DNA of 20,661 nucleotides. It comes from Porphyrobacter sp. UBA7686. GTDB taxonomy: Bacteria > Pseudomonadota > Alphaproteobacteria > Sphingomonadales > Sphingomonadaceae. Location of the stretch: contig DLGU01000121.1 of NCBI GenBank assembly GCA_002482865.1, positions 1 through 20,661 on the forward strand. The letters run 5' to 3'. The notes below the pieces were generated by a model. That model did not search any database. It was not told the origin of the DNA and saw only the letters and a list, made by a program, of their open reading frames with translations. The position numbers were made by a program, and so were the translations under genes. Of the stretch, positions 8,247-16,325 are shown one piece after another. Each line of letters begins with the position of its first letter. Positions within the stretch are counted from its first letter, which is position 1.

Positions 8247-9513
8247 ATCGTCTCACCCGGATGTCGGCCTGTTCCTTGTGCCCGGCAAAACCTTCGATGG
8301 CGCACAGGCGCGAACAATATTCCCCCACCATCGCGCTCGCCGCGTCGGTCAGCACGCGCTGATAGGTACACGTCTTGATGAACTTGCCAACCCACAGGCC
8401 CCCGGTGAAGCGGGCATTGCCGCGCGTGGGCAGGGTGTGATTGGTGCCGATCACCTTGTCGCCGTAAGACACGTTGGTCCGCTCACCGAGAAACAGCGCC
8501 CCGTAATTGGTCATGTGTTCGAGGAAGTAATCGGGATCGCGGGTCATCACCTGCACGTGTTCTGACGCGATCTGGTCCGCGATTTCGACCATTTCCTCAT
8601 AGCTATCGGCGACGATCACCTGACCGTAATCGGCCCAGGCCTTGGCAGCGATCGGTGCAGTGGGGAGGATCGTCAGCTGACGCTCGATCTCGGCCATGGT
8701 TTCGCGGGCGAGCGTTTCGGAATTGGTGAGCAGCACGGCCGGAGAATTGGGCCCGTGTTCGGCCTGCCCCAGCAGGTCGGCGGCGCACAGTTCACCATCG
8801 ACCGTATCGTCTGCGATCACCAGGGTTTCCGTTGGACCGGCGAGCAGATCGATCCCGATCTTGCCAAACAGCTGACGCTTGGCCTCGGCGACATAGGCAT
8901 TGCCGGGGCCGACGATCATGTCGACACTGGCGATGGTGTCCGTGCCGAGCGCCATGGCGGCCACCGCCTGCACCCCGCCGACGCAATAGATTTCGTCCGC
9001 GCCAGCCATGTGCATGGCGACCACGATCGCGGGGTTGGGCTTGCCCTGATAAGGCGGCGCGACCGAAACGATGCGCTTCACGCCAGCAACCTTGGCGGTG
9101 ACGACGCTCATGTGCGCCGAGGCGACCAGCGGGTACTTGCCGCCGGGGACATAGCAGCCGACCGAATTCACCGGGATGTTCCGGTGCCCGAGCACGACAC
9201 CGGGCAGCGTCTCGACCTCGACATCCTTCAAGGCATCACGCTGAATCTGGGCGAAATTGCGCACCTGTGCCTGAGCGAAGCGGATATCTTCGATGGTCTG
9301 CGGGGCAAGCTCGCCATAGGCGGCTTCGATATCGGCATCGGACAGGCGGAAGTCGGCAGGGTTCCAATTGTCAAACTTGGCCGACCAGTCGCGCATTGCA
9401 GCATCGCCCCGCGCCTTGATGTCAGCAATGATCACCTCGACCGTCGCGCGGACCTGCGTATCGGCTTCGGCCGCGGCATCTTCGGTGATCCCGGTTTTGA
9501 GGTAACGTGCCAC
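8224..9513 (-). CDS. Histidinol dehydrogenase-family NAD-dependent alcohol dehydrogenase
   Basis: The protein has 429 residues from GTG 9513, chosen because GGGAGA (9521-9526) lies seven bases upstream and the product then begins with the ARYLKTG start I expect for this subfamily. ATG 9528, five codons earlier, is the alternative but has no visible ribosome site. Numbering from the GTG, the HisD residues are present: catalytic Glu318-His319 (SEHVQVMT), zinc ligands Gln250, His253, Asp352 and His412, and [12 protein letters not shown]. HisD enzymes oxidise an alcohol to a carboxylate in two NAD-dependent steps. Members outside his operons include the dihydroxypropanesulfonate dehydrogenase HpsN. 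This gene has no his neighbours and leads a catabolic operon behind a LacI-type operator, so it is probably not for histidine synthesis. The substrate is unknown. Confidence 0.88.
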   Translation of the reverse strand: MARYLKTGITEDAAAEADTQVRATVEVIIADIKARGDAAMRDWSAKFDNWNPADFRLSDADIEAAYGELAPQTIEDIRFAQAQVRNFAQIQRDALKDVEVETLPGVVLGHRNIPVNSVGCYVPGGKYPLVASAHMSVVTAKVAGVKRIVSVAPPYQGKPNPAIVVAMHMAGADEIYCVGGVQAVAAMALGTDTIASVDMIVGPGNAYVAEAKRQLFGKIGIDLLAGPTETLVIADDTVDGELCAADLLGQAEHGPNSPAVLLTNSETLARETMAEIERQLTILPTAPIAAKAWADYGQVIVADSYEEMVEIADQIASEHVQVMTRDPDYFLEHMTNYGALFLGERTNVSYGDKVIGTNHTLPTRGNARFTGGLWVGKFIKTCTYQRVLTDAASAMVGEYCSRLCAIEGFAGHKEQADIRVRRYAKEEAV

Positions 9514-9573
9514 GTCGCTGTCTCCCATCCACAGGGCACCGAGCCACTGCGATCCGGACGATCGTATAAGGAT

Positions 9574-9589
9574 GTGACTTCGGATGCAA
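9574..9589 (-). promoter_or_regulatory. LacI-type operator site 1 (dehydrogenase operon side)
   Basis: Read leftward this is TTGCATCCGAAGTCAC. It is a 16-bp imperfect palindrome with a central CG and symmetric TTG...CA arms. Its 15-base core is identical to site 2 on the opposite strand. It lies 46 bases upstream of ATG 9528, or 61 bases upstream of the preferred GTG 9513. Assignment to the LacI-family protein encoded at 7203-8246 is inference. Confidence 0.72.
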
Positions 9590-9705
9590 TAAGGTCGCCG
9601 CGTGGGGATGCGCAATTTTTATCTTTAAAAGCACCGCCTGCATGGCATTTCTGCAACAATTCAAATTTGATGTAGATTAACTTCCGTCGCCGCGTACGAT
9701 TCATG

Positions 9706-9721
9706 TTGCATCCGAAGTCAA
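9706..9721 (+). promoter_or_regulatory. LacI-type operator site 2 (TonB receptor side)
   Basis: The sequence TTGCATCCGAAGTCAA is a CG-centred imperfect palindrome. Its 15-base core (9706-9720) is the exact reverse complement of 9575-9589. The core ends 46 bases before the receptor start codon. A perfect 15-base match within a 238-base intergenic region is very unlikely by chance. Confidence 0.75.
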
Positions 9722-9766
9722 AACTGGCATCTCTGGCGTCTGCACCGCAATTTCAGGGGAAACCAC

Positions 9767-12409
9767 ATGGCCGGTCAGTTCAAATCCGCCTTTGCCGTCA
9801 GCGTCAGCATCATCGCGATGGGAGTCGCGTTGCCGGCTCATGCGCAGGATAGCGGCGCTGGCGCGGAACCCGCTGCAGATGCGGGGGGCATCAACGAAAT
9901 CATCGTCACCTCGCAACGCCGCGAAGAGAACCTGCAGGATGTGCCGATCTCGGTCTCGGCCTTTACCGCGGATCAGGTGCTGGCACGCGGCATCACCGAT
10001 GTTGGCCGTCTTGAAGGGATCGTCCCCGGCTTCACGTTTGGCCGTTCGGGCCAGGACGCGCGGCCCTCTATCCGCGGGGTCCGCACAGAAAACGTCGGCG
10101 TCAACGGCGACACCACGATCGGCTTCTTCATCGATGGGGTGTACCAGTCACGGGCCACGCAGGCGACCGCCGGCTTCGTCGATGTGGAGCGGGTTGAAGT
10201 CCAGCGCGGGCCGCAGGGAACGCTGTACGGGCGCAACACCTTCGGCGGCAATATTGCCATCACCACAGCCCAGCCCGTGCTTGGCGAAATGCTCGGCGGG
10301 CTGGATGTCACGGTGGGCGAATATGGCCGCTTCCGCACCGATGCCTTCGTCAACCTGCCGGTGAGCGATACGCTCGCCGTCCGCGTCGCAGGCTCGCTGG
10401 AAAAGTCCGACGGGTGGGTGAAGAACGTCAATCCGCTTGGCAACAATCTGTTCGACGATGACAGCAAATATCTGCGCGCCACCGTGCTGTGGGAGCCGAA
10501 CGACCAGTTCTCCGCCGCAATCAAGTTTGATTACTCGACCCGCGGCGGCGCAGGCGGTTCGGCCTTCGGCTACAAGATCATTGGCAGCTACTTCGATGTC
10601 GGTTCGCGCCAGCAGCTGTACAACGGCACACCGGTGCTCAATCTCAACACGCGCGGCGGGAACCGTGACGGGGTGAATGATGCGCTGCCGGGCGGACCCG
10701 CGACCAGCGACCTCGGCGTGCCGGTGTTCGCGCCGGGTGATGGCTACACGATCGACACGGATCAAAAGACGATCCTCGATCTGGAAAACAAGGCGATCAC
10801 CGCCAACCTCGCCTATGATTTCGGCGGCATCACGCTGCGGTCAATCACGGGCTACACCGATTTCGGTGCGATCCGGACACAGGATTCCGATTTCTCCGGC
10901 AACCAGATCGCAATCGACTATCAGGACACGCGCGCTGAGACCTTCAGCCAGGAAATCCAGCTGCTTTCGAGCGACACGGCCAGCCGGCTCGATTGGGTGG
11001 TGGGCGCATACTACTTCCATGACGAGCTGACCGGCGTCTTCATCAACCAGCAGCTTCCGCGCATCATCCGCAATGTGACGCCCAACCTCAATCTGGCGCA
11101 GAACGGCGGCGGCTTCTACGACGAACAGCGCGCGACCACGGAAAGCGTCGCCTTCTATGGGCAGGCAACCTACGAGGTGGTCGATAATCTGCGGGTCACG
11201 GCCGGCATTCGCTGGACCGAAGACACCAAGGATTTCGCCTTCGCCAACGCCAATGCGGTGCTGCCCACCAGCGGCACCCCGCCGGTGCCGCAGGGCACGG
11301 CGATCACGCTCAACACCGGGCCGATTCCCGACAGCGCCTTCGGGGCGCAGGGTGCCGCCACCAATTGCACCTACACCACCTTCCCGCCGCCGCGCCCGGG
11401 CTTCCAGTGCCTCGCCGCGAACACTGCCGTGCTGACCGGCGCGACCTATGACACGGCCAAGTTCCGCAAGGCGACCTGGCGGCTCGCGGTCGATTACGAC
11501 GTGACACCGGACAACCTGCTCTATGCCAGCGTTTCGACCGGCTTCCGGTCGGGCGGGTTCAACTCGGGTCAGGGGCCAGCGGCGTTGCAGCCGACCTTTG
11601 ATCCGGAAGAGGTGACGGCGTACGAAATCGGCTCGAAGAACCGCTTCTTCGACAACACCGTGCAGCTGAACCTCGCCGCCTTCTACAACCGTTACAACGG
11701 CTTGCAGGAGCAGCGCCAAGTGCCACAAGGTGGCACCACGCTGTCGATCATCGAAAACAGCGGCCGTGCCCGCGCCTACGGGGGTGAGGCTGAGCTGCTC
11801 TGGCGTCCGGTTACGGGGCTCGAGATCGGGGCTAACGTGGCCTACCTCAACGCAAAGTACACCGAGTATGATCAAGTGCCCGCCCCGTTCGGGACCAGCA
11901 TTCTGGTCACTGATGCGACGCAAACCACGCCGACCATCGTCAACGGCGTGCAGATCGCAGCCGCGGGACAGCGCCGGGTGTTTGCACCGGGTTATGACTG
12001 CGGGCTGATCCCCGGCACCGGCGGCACCGGCCAACCCGCTGCGGCGTTCGGTTGCGATATTAGCGGCAATTCGATCCCTCATTCGCCCGATTGGACCGGA
12101 GCGGTGTTCGCAGGGTACGATATCGATCTCGGCTCGCTGGGCACCCTGACGCCGTTTGCGATCATGACCTTCTCGTCCAGCTTCTTCGGCCAGCCGTTCA
12201 ACTCGGTGCTCGAACAGCAGCCTTCATTCCAGAAGGTTGACCTGCGGCTGACCTGGGCACCGACCGACTACATCTCGGTTCAGGGCTTCGTGAACAACGT
12301 CACCGACGAACGGACCATCAATCGCTTCGTGTGGGGCGGCGGTGGGGCGCTGCAGGCGAGCTTTGCGCCGCCGCGCCAGTGGGGCGCGCTGCTCAGCATC
12401 CGGTTCTGA
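9767..12409 (+). CDS. TonB-dependent outer-membrane receptor
   Basis: The 880-residue protein has a signal peptide with cleavage expected after ALPAHA (residue 26), a TonB-box-like IIVTS at 45-49, a plug domain (REENLQDVPISVSAFTADQVLARG, then RGPQGTLYGRNTFGGNI) and a long beta-barrel ending in a terminal Phe (LLSIRF). The start is supported by AGGGGA six bases upstream. Such receptors import large or scarce solutes across the outer membrane using TonB energy. Two pairs of cysteines in the barrel half (TNCTYTT...GFQCLA and GYDCGLI...FGCDIS) probably form disulfides in extracellular loops. The gene is single, divergent from the dehydrogenase operon, controlled by operator site 2 and followed by a strong terminator. 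The ligand is presumably the locus substrate rather than iron, judging from context only. Confidence 0.95.
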   Translation: MAGQFKSAFAVSVSIIAMGVALPAHAQDSGAGAEPAADAGGINEIIVTSQRREENLQDVPISVSAFTADQVLARGITDVGRLEGIVPGFTFGRSGQDARPSIRGVRTENVGVNGDTTIGFFIDGVYQSRATQATAGFVDVERVEVQRGPQGTLYGRNTFGGNIAITTAQPVLGEMLGGLDVTVGEYGRFRTDAFVNLPVSDTLAVRVAGSLEKSDGWVKNVNPLGNNLFDDDSKYLRATVLWEPNDQFSAAIKFDYSTRGGAGGSAFGYKIIGSYFDVGSRQQLYNGTPVLNLNTRGGNRDGVNDALPGGPATSDLGVPVFAPGDGYTIDTDQKTILDLENKAITANLAYDFGGITLRSITGYTDFGAIRTQDSDFSGNQIAIDYQDTRAETFSQEIQLLSSDTASRLDWVVGAYYFHDELTGVFINQQLPRIIRNVTPNLNLAQNGGGFYDEQRATTESVAFYGQATYEVVDNLRVTAGIRWTEDTKDFAFANANAVLPTSGTPPVPQGTAITLNTGPIPDSAFGAQGAATNCTYTTFPPPRPGFQCLAANTAVLTGATYDTAKFRKATWRLAVDYDVTPDNLLYASVSTGFRSGGFNSGQGPAALQPTFDPEEVTAYEIGSKNRFFDNTVQLNLAAFYNRYNGLQEQRQVPQGGTTLSIIENSGRARAYGGEAELLWRPVTGLEIGANVAYLNAKYTEYDQVPAPFGTSILVTDATQTTPTIVNGVQIAAAGQRRVFAPGYDCGLIPGTGGTGQPAAAFGCDISGNSIPHSPDWTGAVFAGYDIDLGSLGTLTPFAIMTFSSSFFGQPFNSVLEQQPSFQKVDLRLTWAPTDYISVQGFVNNVTDERTINRFVWGGGGALQASFAPPRQWGALLSIRF

Positions 12410-12435
12410 TCGAAGGCTATCCCTTTCAGGGTCGC

Positions 12436-12465
12436 AAGAGGGGCGGGGTCACTCCCGCCCCTTTT
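12436..12465 (+). terminator. Rho-independent terminator of the TonB receptor gene
   Basis: A perfect 8-bp GC stem (GGGGCGGG at 12440-12447 with CCCGCCCC at 12454-12461), a six-base loop and a TTTT run at 12462-12465 form a classic terminator 30 bases after the receptor stop codon. The stem overlaps the last codons of the convergent SnoaL-like gene. On the opposite strand the T-run is poor, so it should mainly stop rightward transcription. Confidence 0.85.
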
Positions 12466-13540
12466 CATTGCCGGGTGACGATCTCCCGCGAGCGTGGCCA
12501 GCAACCTGCCGCAGCACGGCGATATCGTCCCAGATGGTGACTTCCTCGCGGACGCGGTCACCGATCACCCGGAAGTGGCTGACCGCCATGATCAGCAGGG
12601 GCGCGTCGGTGGGGGTGCCATGGCGTCCTTCGCCCTCGTGCCAGCCCGCCAGTGACCATCGCACCGCAACATCGCGCGCCTCGCCGAGATAGGGCACTTC
12701 GGCGATATGCTCGATCCTGAGCCGCGCGCGGCGGCCAAAGGCGGCGCGGATCGGGGCGGCGAATTCAGCGATCTGATCGGGGCCGTAGAGGAACCGCCCG
12801 CCCGGCACCCAGGCGCCCAATCGGAAATCGGACAGCGAGCGCGCCTTGGCATCATCCCCTTCCTGCCAGACAGCGCGCAGCAATCCGACCGCGACCTGCG
12901 CCGCCTCGGACTGCGGCGCTGCGTCCGGCGCGACGAGCGTCTCGGCATGATAGGGCGCCAGCACCGCAGTGAGCGAGCGCCCCCGCGCCGCATCCGCCGC
13001 CGCCTGTCGCTCCGCCACGGCCTGCGGATCGAAGCCGAGCTGCTCCACCAGCGCCAGATTGTCGCGCACCAGCCATTCCTCGACGATGCGGTTTTCCCGG
13101 CACAGGCAATCGGCGATGGTGCGCACCAGCACGCGCTTGCCGGTGGCGGGACCGAAATCGCTGTCCCCGAGATTGGTCATCTTGGAGGTGATGAGGTGCG
13201 AGGAAAGAAAGCTGCCGTCGCCCTCGTCCGACCAGATCACGTTATCGCCGTCCAGCCGCCGGTCAGGAAAGGCGGCGAGTGTCGCCCAGGTGTTGTCGAC
13301 CACAGTCTGCGCCCCAGTGATCGGCCCGGCGAGGGTGTGGATCGCGCAGTCTTCCGAATACCAGTCGAGGCACAGTTCGACCTTGCGGTCGTGCCATATG
13401 CGTTCGGTGATGCGGATGATGTAGTGCGGAAAGTCGACGAATTCGTCAGCGAAGCCCGGCAGCGCCATGCGCCGTTCCCGGCCGGGCGCCATCATCGCCT
13501 CGATATCGGTCGTGGCCACACGCATGACAGGTTCGGGCAT
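12449..13540 (-). CDS. Tandem SnoaL-like (NTF2-fold) protein, 363 residues
   Basis: The product appears to contain two SnoaL/NTF2-like domains. The first spans about residues 38-175, with ITERIWHDRKVELCLDWYSEDC, an AFPDRR segment and a closing IVEEWLVRDNLALVEQLG that matches the SnoaL-type GxIxExWxxxDxxxLxxQxG ending. The second spans about 215-350 (VGLLRAVW, FGRRARLRIEHIAE, VREEVTIWDDIAVLRQV) and is more degenerate. SnoaL-like proteins include polyketide cyclases, hydrolases, isomerases and many of unknown activity. A small-molecule ring-opening, isomerase or hydratase role would fit, but none is demonstrated. ATG 13540 is supported by AGGAG eight bases upstream. It is the last gene of the four-gene leftward operon, and its C-terminal codons carry the stem of the opposing terminator. 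Confidence 0.8.
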   Translation of the reverse strand: MPEPVMRVATTDIEAMMAPGRERRMALPGFADEFVDFPHYIIRITERIWHDRKVELCLDWYSEDCAIHTLAGPITGAQTVVDNTWATLAAFPDRRLDGDNVIWSDEGDGSFLSSHLITSKMTNLGDSDFGPATGKRVLVRTIADCLCRENRIVEEWLVRDNLALVEQLGFDPQAVAERQAAADAARGRSLTAVLAPYHAETLVAPDAAPQSEAAQVAVGLLRAVWQEGDDAKARSLSDFRLGAWVPGGRFLYGPDQIAEFAAPIRAAFGRRARLRIEHIAEVPYLGEARDVAVRWSLAGWHEGEGRHGTPTDAPLLIMAVSHFRVIGDRVREEVTIWDDIAVLRQVAGHARGRSSPGNEKGRE

Positions 13541-13564
13541 TGTCGGACTCCTGCGGGATCGGGT

Positions 13565-14290
13565 CTATTGCGCGGTCCAGCCGCCGTCGATCAACAGGCT
13601 ATGCCCGGTGATCATCGCCGCCGCTGGCGACGCGAGATAGACGACGGCCGCCGCAATGTGATCAGGCGTGGCAAGCTCGCCCATCGGGATCATCCGGTCA
13701 ACGAAGGCGGCAAAGGCCGGGTCAGCGAAAAAGCTCTCTGTCAGCGGCGTCTTCACGAAGGTCGGCGCGATGCAGTTGACGCGAATGCCGACGGGCGCGA
13801 GTTCCACGGCCATCGCCTTGGACAGCCCTTCGAGCGCGTGCTTGGTCATGCAATAGACCGTCCGGCCTGGCGATCCGACATGGCCCATCTGGCTGGTCAT
13901 GTGGATGATGCTCGCCCCGCGCTCCATCTTTCGCGCCGCCGCGCGGGCGATGCGGAAAGCGCTACGGACATTGAGATCGAGCATCAGGTCGAGCGCCTCA
14001 TCCGTGACGTCGGCAAAGAACTGCGGGCGATTGGTCCCGGCATTGTTGACGAGCAGATCGAACGCCGGTGCCGCGGCGATGCGGGCGAGCACTTCCTCGC
14101 CAGTGACGTCATAGGGCCAGGGATCGAACGCCGCGCCGAGTTCCGCGCTGAGGCTGCCCAGTTCGGTCGAGGGGCGGGCAATGCCGGTGACATGGGCACC
14201 GGCTGCCACCAACGCATGACAGATCGCGCGGCCAAGACCCTTGCTCGCCCCGGTCACCAGCGCGCGTTTTCCTGCGAGCAATCCGGTCAT
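13565..14290 (-). CDS. Short-chain dehydrogenase/reductase (SDR), classical type
   Basis: The 241-residue enzyme has all classical SDR marks: cofactor loop TGASKGLG (13-20), NNAG (82-85), structural Asn107, catalytic Ser133, Tyr146 and Lys150 (YCMTK), and a C-terminal SLLIDGGWTA. The residue after the second beta strand is ARPS (39-42) rather than an acidic residue, so NADP(H) preference is possible. It should oxidise or reduce a hydroxyl/keto group in the cytosol. It sits three bases after the bicupin gene and 24 bases before the 363-residue SnoaL-like gene in the same operon, so it probably acts on the same pathway intermediate. The substrate is unknown. Confidence 0.92.
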   Translation of the reverse strand: MTGLLAGKRALVTGASKGLGRAICHALVAAGAHVTGIARPSTELGSLSAELGAAFDPWPYDVTGEEVLARIAAAPAFDLLVNNAGTNRPQFFADVTDEALDLMLDLNVRSAFRIARAAARKMERGASIIHMTSQMGHVGSPGRTVYCMTKHALEGLSKAMAVELAPVGIRVNCIAPTFVKTPLTESFFADPAFAAFVDRMIPMGELATPDHIAAAVVYLASPAAAMITGHSLLIDGGWTAQ

Positions 14291-14293
14291 GCC

Positions 14294-15271
14294 TCAGACC
14301 AGTTCGGGCACGGGGAGCGTATCGCCGCCACGCACCTGCACCACGCGCGCTTCTGCCGCGCCGCGATTGCTGATGGCCCGCGCCGCGCCTTGCGGTACGG
14401 TGATGGTATCGCCCGGGCCGCAGGTGGTCGTCTCGTCGTCGATGGTGACCGCGACATCGCCATCCTGCACAAACCAGACATCAGCCACAGACAGCCGGTG
14501 CGGGGCAATCGCGGACTGCGGCGCGATTGCGATTTCGGCGACGGTGAAGCCATGCGGCCAGGCGATCGGAGCGGCGCCGATCAGCAGGCGCTCGGCAATG
14601 CCCGGAGTATCAGCGTGCAGTGCTGCCGGGCGAGGCATGGCGGCGGGAATGACGCATTGGGCGAGCGCGGCGGAATCCGCCTGCGCGAGCGCTGCGACCT
14701 GCTGCGCCGTGGTCTCGGGCATGGGCCGCGCATTCGGCGGCACGGTCTCACCCTTGGCGGTATCGACCAGCGTGCCGTCTTCCAGCAGCACCAGCCCGTA
14801 ATCGCGCGCCATATCGAAGACATAGGGCGCCCACATCACATGTCCGGCATCATCGCCGCCCAGCACCGCCCAAAGAAAGCCGGTATCCTCGCCGACATTC
14901 TCGAACCCGCGGAACAGTCTCGTGGGGATCGAGATCAGATCACCCGGCCCCATGAACACTTCCCCATCCGTCCCGCGCTCCCCCGTCATGAAGCGCCAGC
15001 GGCCCGAATGGACGTAGAACACCTCCACCGTCTCGTGGCTGTGCTGCGAATTGAGGCAACGCGGCGGCTGGCGCGCGCCGCCGATGTTGAAGCCGTGTGG
15101 TTCGGAAATATGGACGTGCTGGTTCGGATTTTCGGCCACGCCGGGGCCGATGATGGTGAAGTTTTCCTTCTGGTCCGACCCGGGGGAGCGCGTGTCGATG
15201 AAGGCATCGCGGCAGGGCACCAGAGCGCCGTAGCGCACGATCCTGTGTTCGATCGGGGCCAGGCCGGTCAT
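14294..15271 (-). CDS. Bicupin domain protein with atypical metal motifs
   Basis: The 325-residue protein contains two cupin domains. In the first, motif 1 (QHSHETVEVFYVHSG) supplies His77, His79 and Glu83, but motif 2 (GDLISIPTRLFRGFEN) has Arg121 where the third metal histidine is normally found. In the second, only His258 of motif 1 remains (PHRLSVADVWFV), and motif 2 (GDTITVPQGAARAISN) again has Arg in the histidine position. The overall layout recalls quercetinase, pirin and gentisate-type bicupins, but the loss of ligands makes an ordinary dioxygenase assignment unsafe. It may be an isomerase, an epimerase-like enzyme or a dioxygenase with altered ligands. It starts inside the stop codon of the upstream SnoaL-like gene (ATGA, 15268-15271), so the two are translationally coupled. 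Confidence 0.8.
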   Translation of the reverse strand: MTGLAPIEHRIVRYGALVPCRDAFIDTRSPGSDQKENFTIIGPGVAENPNQHVHISEPHGFNIGGARQPPRCLNSQHSHETVEVFYVHSGRWRFMTGERGTDGEVFMGPGDLISIPTRLFRGFENVGEDTGFLWAVLGGDDAGHVMWAPYVFDMARDYGLVLLEDGTLVDTAKGETVPPNARPMPETTAQQVAALAQADSAALAQCVIPAAMPRPAALHADTPGIAERLLIGAAPIAWPHGFTVAEIAIAPQSAIAPHRLSVADVWFVQDGDVAVTIDDETTTCGPGDTITVPQGAARAISNRGAAEARVVQVRGGDTLPVPELV

Positions 15272-16287
15272 AGCGAAGTCCGCGGGTTGCCGCGCAAGTG
15301 GGCAATGCGCCCGAAGACATCGTAGCCCATCTGAAGCAGCAGGTGGGTGATATCGAGCGGCACCCAGTTTTCGGCGATGAGGCCGTTTTCGCAGCGATAG
15401 AAGTCCATCACCCGCATCCCCACGCGGCGGCCCGTGGCGGGCATCCCGAGGAAACCATCGCCGGTGTGGGTAGCGGTCACGCTCGGCCAGCCGCCGGTGA
15501 CAACAAAGTCGCCATCGCCGATCCGCCCGACATGCTGACCCCCGCGCCGGTCCGGAAAGGCGGTAAGGAAGGGGATCTGATGGACGGTGCGAAACCCGTC
15601 GAGCCCCAAACTGGTGCCGATCCCGGCCGGGCCATACCAGGCGAAATCAGGTGTCCAGCAGGGCGCAAGATCCATAGATTCGAGCGTGTGTCCGTCAAAA
15701 GTGCCCAGCGCTGCATGCATGGCGAGAACGAGGTCGAAGCTGGCACGCCCCGCCTCGGCATCGACGGGGTTCAATGCGCGGGCATTGCCGCCCGGTGCGG
15801 GCCACATGCCTTCCGCGCCGAAGCTGGGCGCCAGCGGCCAGATGCCCGCCTGCCGGATCAGATCGAGCATATCGGGCAGCATCCAGCTTTCGGCGATCCG
15901 CCCATCCTCGATCCGGTGGATCTCGCCAAAGCGCAGCCACACCGGCTTGTGGCTCGCGGGGATGCCCGCAATGTCTTGCGTGAAAGTGCCGCGGTAATGC
16001 CCCATCACCGCCACCATCACCGCGCCTGCGAATTCGCCCGCAGCGACAATCGTATGGGTGCGACTGCAATGCTGGAACGCGTCTTTTACCGGGGCGAAGA
16101 AGCTCGCGACCCCGGCATCGAGCCCATCGAGGTCATTGAACGGGTGCGCGATGTGGAAGCGGCAATCAGGCGCGAAAATCTCGGCCGCAACAGCAGCCAG
16201 ATCAGCCGCGTCGCACGCCGCGAGCCGAGCGAGCCCGGCATCGACCTTGCGCTTGGCCGCGTCACAATCCACGCTCTGAAATGCCAC
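15268..16287 (-). CDS. Tandem SnoaL-like (NTF2-fold) protein, 339 residues
   Basis: The start is GTG 16287, because a near-perfect ribosome site GGAGGAG (16296-16302) lies eight bases upstream. The farther ATG at 16341 would put the operator-like site 3 at its first codons. The protein has two SnoaL-like halves, about residues 35-160 (FAPDCRFHIAHPFND ... DGRIAESWMLPDMLDLIRQAG) and 190-325 (WTPDFAWYGPAGIGTS ... NGLIAENWVPLDITHLLLQMG), both closing with the same GxIAExWxxxDxxxLxxQxG pattern. The second also shares an AFPDRR segment with the 363-residue paralogue in this operon. Function is probably catalysis on a small hydrophobic or cyclic metabolite, not defined. It is the first gene of the operon controlled from the 16288-16516 region. 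Confidence 0.82.
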   Translation of the reverse strand: MAFQSVDCDAAKRKVDAGLARLAACDAADLAAVAAEIFAPDCRFHIAHPFNDLDGLDAGVASFFAPVKDAFQHCSRTHTIVAAGEFAGAVMVAVMGHYRGTFTQDIAGIPASHKPVWLRFGEIHRIEDGRIAESWMLPDMLDLIRQAGIWPLAPSFGAEGMWPAPGGNARALNPVDAEAGRASFDLVLAMHAALGTFDGHTLESMDLAPCWTPDFAWYGPAGIGTSLGLDGFRTVHQIPFLTAFPDRRGGQHVGRIGDGDFVVTGGWPSVTATHTGDGFLGMPATGRRVGMRVMDFYRCENGLIAENWVPLDITHLLLQMGYDVFGRIAHLRGNPRTSL

Positions 16288-16295
16288 GGAACTCT

Positions 16296-16302
16296 CTCCT
16301 CC
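16296..16302 (-). promoter_or_regulatory. Strong ribosome binding site deciding a GTG start
   Basis: Read leftward, GGAGGAG sits eight bases before GTG 16287. It is the best Shine-Dalgarno match seen in the locus and decides the start of the 339-residue SnoaL-like protein over the upstream ATG at 16341. Confidence 0.75.
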
Positions 16303-16325
16303 AGTCACCGTGATAAAGGGGCATT

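Larger units (their letters stand above)
9529..9766. promoter_or_regulatory. Divergent promoter region between the dehydrogenase operon and the TonB receptor gene
   Basis: This 238-base stretch contains no credible gene. It holds two operator-like sites facing away from each other and, between them, an AT-rich patch around 9613-9631 that could serve as an UP-like element or promoter core. I could not assign convincing -35/-10 pairs. A TTATAC-like hexamer at about 9563-9568 (read leftward) is only suggestive. Both divergent transcription units almost certainly start here. Confidence 0.7.

Noticed and set aside
9590..9705. Specific -35/-10 promoters for the dehydrogenase operon and the TonB receptor
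   Set aside because: Several weak hexamers exist, but none has both good matches and 16-18 base spacing, so only the region is reported.
10841..12082. Minus-strand open frame of 413 codons inside the TonB receptor gene
   Set aside because: The receptor frame has a signal peptide, plug, barrel and terminal Phe; the antisense frame has none of the features of a gene.
12707..15325. Very long plus-strand open frame (872 codons) opposite the SnoaL/SDR/bicupin genes
   Set aside because: It is the antisense of three well-supported genes, has an Arg/Gly/His/Asp-rich composition typical of GC-rich shadow frames, and shows no domain.
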